From a virus, in the IMG/VR virus record IMGVR_UViG_3300048554_001066, positions 1-25,385 of that record: a DNA stretch of 25,385 nucleotides, one strand, 5' to 3'. The translations under genes and the position numbers were made by a program. Of this stretch, positions 20,806 through 25,385 are shown in pieces. How positions within the stretch are numbered: the first letter of the stretch is position 1; each line of letters starts with the position of its first letter. Under the pieces are notes generated by a model. It searched no databases. It saw only the letters and a list, made by a program, of their open reading frames with translations, and was not told where the DNA came from.

Positions 20806-20952
20806 CGACTTATTCCCCCAGTTCTTGGCACCCACCTTTCGACATTTAACTAAAGCACCTGAAGCATATGCACTCGGCCATTTCTTATACCTACTCTTCA
20901 CCTTGGAATAGCAGGCATCCTTCTTACCCTTTGAGCTTTTTTTCTTTGGCAT
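20794..20952 (-). CDS. Small basic protein of the 'YKKWPSAYASGALVKCRK' family (52 aa)
   Basis: 52 aa, missed if a length cut is applied. KDACYSKVKSRYKKWPSAYA then SGALVKCRKVGAKNWGNKSK is a strikingly conserved phrase that I recall from small proteins of marine phages and giant viruses. Both Cys (C14, C37) and the aromatic WPSAYASG core are kept. The start shares one base with the adhesin stop (TAATG), and the stop overlaps the next start (ATGA). Its function is unknown; the charge suggests binding to nucleic acid or the virion interior. Confidence 0.75.
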   Translation of the reverse strand: MPKKKSSKGKKDACYSKVKSRYKKWPSAYASGALVKCRKVGAKNWGNKSKKK

Positions 20953-23900
20953 TACGCTGTCTTCCCTGCATCTACATAGTCCTTAAGGGATGCTTGCTTA
21001 TCAAAAGCTGAAAGGTCATCCCCAGTAAATGCAGCATGTGTTCCGTAATCTGCTTGAATGGTTATTGCTCCATATCCGCCACCAACACTGTTGAATGACT
21101 CGCTTTTGGTAGCTACATAAGTGTAGTTTTGTGTAGCTAAATTAAACACGGAGTCATTTTCCCAACCATAGGCAGTAAATCCAGTGTCTGTAATTTCAAT
21201 ATAACCATTCTTAGTGTCAAAATCATTTTGAGTGATTACATACTCACCAGATGGATAATTAACACTGGCACTACCATTGAAGTATCTTTTTGCCCCCACT
21301 ATTGGGTCACCATCACGAATTTTCATTGTACCACAATATGTGCAATTCAAGATAGCAGTAACTGTCACTTCAATGGGTCGATATCCAAGGTTGACCGCAT
21401 ATCCATTACTTTGATTGCCATCCCCGGTGTATGTACCTTCATCAGTTTCTCTTATAAGAGTTCCTGCGGCTAAAGGTATTGGAAATGCGGATGTAAACTC
21501 CTCGGTATATACTACGCCTTTAGTAATTTTTATATCCTGGAGTTGACCTCTGTAGAAGTTGTTACCCCCTCCACCAAATGTCAATTCACCTTTATCTGCA
21601 GTAGTCAGCGTATCAGAAGACCCTAGCGAGTCTGCGACTTTATTAGGTACTACACCATCCACATACATTGTAAGAGCGTTATTATCATCGAGAGTAACTG
21701 CAATATGGTGCCATTGGTTTTTCTGAATCACGCCAGCAGCAGATCTAAATGTCCTCCAAGTCTTACCACTAATAGCTGAGTATATCCGAAATCTTATACC
21801 GCCATCTGTTGTAAGATTCCATTTTACTCCGTCATTGAAACCACTTCCAGTGTGTGCAATAACTTCGGTATGCGTCATTTCTTCGGGTTTCATCCAAAAC
21901 TCAAATGTATATGCACAACTTCCGTCATATAAGAATTTGAAATCACCAGACGAACTCCCTTCGCTATCTTCAAGTTCGATAACCTTAGTGTCCCCTAGGG
22001 CGGTTACATTATATGAGTTTGAACTTAAGTCTTCAAAATTACTTAAGATTTTACCATTAATTTTAATGTATCCAAACTCCCAATTAAAATCAGATTCAAG
22101 AGTAAATTTACTTACATCTGATGTAAAATGAGAAGAGACATCTTGATTGTATTTACCGCCTTCAGCAATGGTTCCTCCAGCTTTTTCTGTGGTTTCTAAA
22201 TCTACATTTCCCGCAGACTTCAAGATAATGGATGATGCATCATTAAAATATCCAAATTCTACTGTGTCTGTTGATTTTATAGGAATAGAAAATTCAAGGG
22301 TTCCAGTAGTAGAACCTGCCAATCTATACCAATTTTTAGTTAACGGATTGTCATTGTTAGTAAAAATATTATCAATAGTTCCACCGTTTACACCAATATC
22401 ATTGTTAGTTGTAAAATCACTCCAATATTTATCAGCCTGAAGTAATAGCTTTGCACTAGTCGGAGATGTTAGTGATGTTGGCGGTGTGAAATTAGTTACA
22501 TAATCAACGGTCTCTGTAATTCTAAAATCCTGAATAAGACCATCAAATGAACCATAGGTGTTACCACCTGTATGAACTACACTGCCAACATGAAGTGGGC
22601 CAGGGATACTAGAAATAGTTGCCTCTTCGTATTCTATTATGCACTCTCCATCTAAGTATAATTTATTATTCACACCAGATCGAACAAGTGCTATATGGTA
22701 CCATTCATTGAGTGGAGTGGACACACTTGCTCTAGTCTGATTAGAAGATACTATAGAGCCTTTTATAATCGATATTGCTCCACTACTCGTACTGACAGGG
22801 TCAACTCCAATTAAACTACTAGTAGTAAAAACCCCCAAGTAACCTCCAATTTGTGAAAGTGAGCTCGAGTGCCCAATAGTAAACATTCTTTGATTCCAAG
22901 AGCTAGCTAGTGAATTGTCATGTCTTTTTGCCCAAAATGAGATTGTGAAATCACCATCAATGGAATTTGAGGCACCAAAATCAGAAACTAATGCATCCCC
23001 ATTTCCATCAAATTCAAAAGCATGGCTAGAGCCGAGAAAATTTCCCTTACTGCCAACTGTAATATTATTTCCACTTCCACCATGATGGGTGATAGAGGAA
23101 CCTGCTATGGGTATTTCTGGGCAACCAGGATTACCACTAATGGCAAACTCTAGGTTATCATCACTACCGTCACCTTTAGCACTATCAAATACCAAAGATG
23201 AGCATCCTGCGGGAATTGATGTTGATGCAGGGTCAATACTGCTTATGTCCGTTGCCTGACCTTCAAATATTTTAATATTTTTATAGTCTGCATTTGCTGA
23301 GTTGTTCCCATTTCTAGAACTATTAATGGCGAATTTTCCACCGTTAATTTCAGCCATTGTGTTATTTTGAGAACCAGATGTGTTGGCGTTATTGTAATCA
23401 AAATAGACCCCATCAATACTTACACTAGTTTCATCGCGATTACTTCCATAAGTAAATGTAATATCATACCACTTGTTTAATTCTGGTGTTATCTCGGTAC
23501 CTAAATATATCGCCCATTGACCTGGGTCACCAATCTCGAATGAGAATTTACCATTATAGACCCTCATCCAAGCTTGGTGGGTCGAGTCACCAAGTGAAAT
23601 TAGATAATTATGGTTTACTGACTCTTGTAATCTGTACTGGAGGGTTACAGTTTTACTGTTTCCATGGAGTGTAGTAGGTAAATCCGCTGTCGCATATTCA
23701 CCTACATCATATCGGGTGAAGTCACACTGACCAGGTAAGGTTGGTGTGTCAGCACTTGGATACACTGATCTAAAGCCAGTACTTGAGTGAAAATTTTCTG
23801 ATATTTCTAAATCATATTGATTTGAGCTAACATCAATTATTTCATTATTAGCTAATGCACCCTCTGTTTCAAAGAAGTAGTAGGCAGAATAGTTATTTAG

Positions 23901-25385
23901 GGTATGTTTGCCTGCAGTAAGAATTTTTTCATAAAGAAACCACCCTTTCTTTTGGTCAACACCACTTAATTCAAGAGCACTAGTGTTTATCACTTTAGTC
24001 CATCCAGTTTTTGAACCCAACATGCCATTCTGTGCCCAACCACTAGCATATAAAAGATAAGTTTTTGTGGGTTTGGATAGATTGACCTCAATGTTGCCAT
24101 CATTACAATTAACAGTGGATTGGAGACCAATTAACTGAAGAGGTAAGTCGGCAAAAGAACCATGTGGGTCATTGTTATTTACTGTGTATGGTACGCCATT
24201 ATCTGCAATTTGCAGATCAATCGTAGATGATATTCGAGCAATGTTTGACTCAAAGAAGTAGTAAGCCGACACATTACTTAAAGTATGCGTGCCCGCAGGA
24301 AGTACTTTTTCCCAAACTTTAATGGATGACCATACTGTGCCAGCATACCCAGGAAAATCAGTAACAGTTAAAGCAATATCATTGGAATCTGATATTTCCG
24401 TCCATCCAGTTTTTGCTACCTTAGTCCACGCATCATCCTCCACTAAATAAACTTTCGTACTCTCTGGAAGAGTAACAGTAAAGTCCCCACTGTTTGCATG
24501 GATTGTAGACGGTATCTCAGTTAGGTATGCAGGTAGGTTTTCAAAATAACCATATTCGTGTGAATCATTTGTGTTAGGGTTTGTTTGTGACGTAAGCCTT
24601 TCACTATCACCTGAAATCTGTAAGCCTATACTAGATGTCATGTTGCTGGACTGCTCATAGCAACCAAGGTTAGGAACTGTTGAAGTATCAATTGCTGTTG
24701 CATCAGTCGCAGTAATGGTCGCAGGCGTAGACGAGGAATCAATAATACTAGTGCTTACTCCGGTTAGGAATGTAGTTCCACTTACTGCACTTGCGGTCAA
24801 GCTAGGAGTGGATCCATCTGTGTATAATGCAGTCCCCTTGACAAACCTAATGTTTGACATATACCCAGTAATGCCATACCCAAGTGGAGTGCCACCAATC
24901 ATCATTTGCTGTTGTGAGTCAATAAAGGTAGGCGCATTTGTTGACATTACATATTCAATACCATTTACAAATACAGACAAAGTATTTCCCGACCTTTGGA
25001 GTGCCACATGATGAAATCTGCCTTTTGGAAAATTACCAAAAGTCTTATCAATTGTCCAACTAGCATTTGTTGAGTTTTTGGTCAAAAATCTAAAACTATT
25101 TTCTGTAGCACCAGTACCTAAAATAAATTGAGTAGTGCTGTTATCTGCAGCATTGTTAGTTTGCCTAAAGAAAGAATGAACAGACGCACTATAAGAAACT
25201 GACTTGTCTAATAAAATCCATGACTCGACAGTAAAGTCACCCGATGAAAAATTTATATCCTCGGAATACGGAACTGTTAAATATGAATCATTATCTGTGA
25301 ATTTAATCGCATAATCAGGGATTTCAGGACAGAAAAGACTCTGATAAATTCCCGATATTAAATTAGTGGTGAATTGTTGCCTTAA
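20952..25385 (-). CDS. Giant multi-LamG adhesin/tail-fibre-like protein (5' end beyond window)
   Basis: At least 1477 aa: the frame stays open to the right edge, so the true start is outside. Four LamG (concanavalin-like) sandwiches are visible: at nt 25313-24816 (YAIKFTDNDSYLTVP ... GYMSNIRFVKGTALYT), 23843-23256, 23024-22488 (HAFEFDGNGDALVSDFG ... GLIQDFRITETVDYVTNFTP) and 21947-21486 (FLYDGSCAYTFEFWMKP ... RGQLQDIKITKGVVYT). Each has the usual 'F-x-x-W' strand, the 'W-x-H-I-A' or 'F-H-H-V-A' strand, and a closing 'I-x-x-x-R/K-I-T-x-G-x-x-Y'. Between LamG 1 and 2 is a duplicated module. The C-terminal about 170 residues are Gly/Tyr/Asp-rich. No protease or lyase motif is seen. It likely binds host glycans as a fibre or surface adhesin. 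Confidence 0.8.
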   Translation of the reverse strand, partial: LRQQFTTNLISGIYQSLFCPEIPDYAIKFTDNDSYLTVPYSEDINFSSGDFTVESWILLDKSVSYSASVHSFFRQTNNAADNSTTQFILGTGATENSFRFLTKNSTNASWTIDKTFGNFPKGRFHHVALQRSGNTLSVFVNGIEYVMSTNAPTFIDSQQQMMIGGTPLGYGITGYMSNIRFVKGTALYTDGSTPSLTASAVSGTTFLTGVSTSIIDSSSTPATITATDATAIDTSTVPNLGCYEQSSNMTSSIGLQISGDSERLTSQTNPNTNDSHEYGYFENLPAYLTEIPSTIHANSGDFTVTLPESTKVYLVEDDAWTKVAKTGWTEISDSNDIALTVTDFPGYAGTVWSSIKVWEKVLPAGTHTLSNVSAYYFFESNIARISSTIDLQIADNGVPYTVNNNDPHGSFADLPLQLIGLQSTVNCNDGNIEVNLSKPTKTYLLYASGWAQNGMLGSKTGWTKVINTSALELSGVDQKKGWFLYEKILTAGKHTLNNYSAYYFFETEGALANNEIIDVSSNQYDLEISENFHSSTGFRSVYPSADTPTLPGQCDFTRYDVGEYATADLPTTLHGNSKTVTLQYRLQESVNHNYLISLGDSTHQAWMRVYNGKFSFEIGDPGQWAIYLGTEITPELNKWYDITFTYGSNRDETSVSIDGVYFDYNNANTSGSQNNTMAEINGGKFAINSSRNGNNSANADYKNIKIFEGQATDISSIDPASTSIPAGCSSLVFDSAKGDGSDDNLEFAISGNPGCPEIPIAGSSITHHGGSGNNITVGSKGNFLGSSHAFEFDGNGDALVSDFGASNSIDGDFTISFWAKRHDNSLASSWNQRMFTIGHSSSLSQIGGYLGVFTTSSLIGVDPVSTSSGAISIIKGSIVSSNQTRASVSTPLNEWYHIALVRSGVNNKLYLDGECIIEYEEATISSIPGPLHVGSVVHTGGNTYGSFDGLIQDFRITETVDYVTNFTPPTSLTSPTSAKLLLQADKYWSDFTTNNDIGVNGGTIDNIFTNNDNPLTKNWYRLAGSTTGTLEFSIPIKSTDTVEFGYFNDASSIILKSAGNVDLETTEKAGGTIAEGGKYNQDVSSHFTSDVSKFTLESDFNWEFGYIKINGKILSNFEDLSSNSYNVTALGDTKVIELEDSEGSSSGDFKFLYDGSCAYTFEFWMKPEEMTHTEVIAHTGSGFNDGVKWNLTTDGGIRFRIYSAISGKTWRTFRSAAGVIQKNQWHHIAVTLDDNNALTMYVDGVVPNKVADSLGSSDTLTTADKGELTFGGGGNNFYRGQLQDIKITKGVVYTEEFTSAFPIPLAAGTLIRETDEGTYTGDGNQSNGYAVNLGYRPIEVTVTAILNCTYCGTMKIRDGDPIVGAKRYFNGSASVNYPSGEYVITQNDFDTKNGYIEITDTGFTAYGWENDSVFNLATQNYTYVATKSESFNSVGGGYGAITIQADYGTHAAFTGDDLSAFDKQASLKDYVDAGKTA
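23862..24632 (-). repeat. Two-copy protein repeat of about 125 residues in the adhesin
   Basis: The units span about 24632-24246 and 24227-23862. Shared phrases are (I/L)xLQI near the start, 'FENLP/FADLP', 'PSTIHANSGD' versus 'QSTVNCNDGN', 'KTYLL/KVYLV', 'KTGWT', 'AGxHTL', and SAYYFFE at the end. Identity is moderate, so the duplication is old or has been shaped by selection. Confidence 0.75.

Noticed and set aside
25085-25087. Start of the adhesin at an internal TTG
   Set aside because: The frame stays open for 100 more codons to the right edge, and a LamG domain spans this point, so the gene must start outside the window.
1-25385. CRISPR array, tRNA genes, integrase with attachment site, or insertion sequence
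   Set aside because: I read both strands for spaced repeats, cloverleaf ends, recombinase motifs and terminal inverted repeats and found none that I could support.

Overview
This window is a 25.4 kb internal piece of a tailed double-stranded DNA phage (or a very phage-like prophage). The evidence is a contiguous set of terminase, portal, scaffold and major capsid genes, next to a replication and recombination cassette of DnaB-type helicase, SSB, RusA-type resolvase, Fe-S nuclease and annealase-like protein. The DNA is AT-rich. Genes are packed with 1, 4 or 8 nt overlaps. I see no integrase, tRNA, CRISPR array or insertion sequence, and no endolysin or DNA polymerase, which may lie outside the window. 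The host cannot be read from the sequence. Several families (tandem LamG domains, small Lys/Cys-rich proteins) recall marine phages, but that is recollection and not a search result. The portal plus adaptor style is compatible with a podovirus-like particle, which is inference.

Layout. (1) 1-13222, minus strand: packaging and virion genes, transcribed leftward from about 13.2 kb. The order is two small unknown genes, small-terminase candidate, 65-aa gene, TerL, acidic 95-aa gene, HTH-like gene, portal, scaffold, major capsid, 123-aa gene, 57-aa membrane peptide, three fibre/LamG-like structural genes, a holin-like membrane protein, and a head-tail-adaptor-like gene running off the left edge. 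(2) 13223-13341: divergent control region with tandem repeats. (3) 13342-18758, plus strand: HTH regulator, annealase-like protein, PD-(D/E)XK Fe-S nuclease, RusA, ribbon-helix-helix/helicase-loader-like protein, DnaB, SSB, then small genes including a 28-aa membrane peptide and a SWIM-finger-like protein. (4) 18718-25385, minus strand: a giant multi-LamG adhesin whose start is beyond the right edge. It is followed by a chain of small genes with overlapping stops and starts: six Lys-rich basic proteins, a membrane/coiled-coil protein, several unknowns and an HNH nuclease.

How it works together (inference). The divergent region probably separates rightward replication from leftward packaging and virion expression. 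The replication arm would load DnaB, coat single strands with SSB and resolve recombination intermediates with an exonuclease/annealase/RusA set. The leftward arm packages DNA into a scaffolded capsid. A near-identical hyphenated palindrome (TGACCTAA-N4-TTAG type) lies just upstream of three structural transcription units, and a strong intrinsic terminator follows the capsid gene. Together these suggest a dedicated way of setting the dose of virion proteins. The adhesin and the coupled basic proteins form a separate accessory arm that may combine host attachment with DNA- or polyanion-binding virion components.

Several real genes are too short to stand out and were found by reading junctions: 57 aa (3574-3747), 28 aa (18426-18512), 58 aa (19340-19516), 33 aa (20060-20161), 36 aa (20158-20268) and 52 aa (20794-20952).
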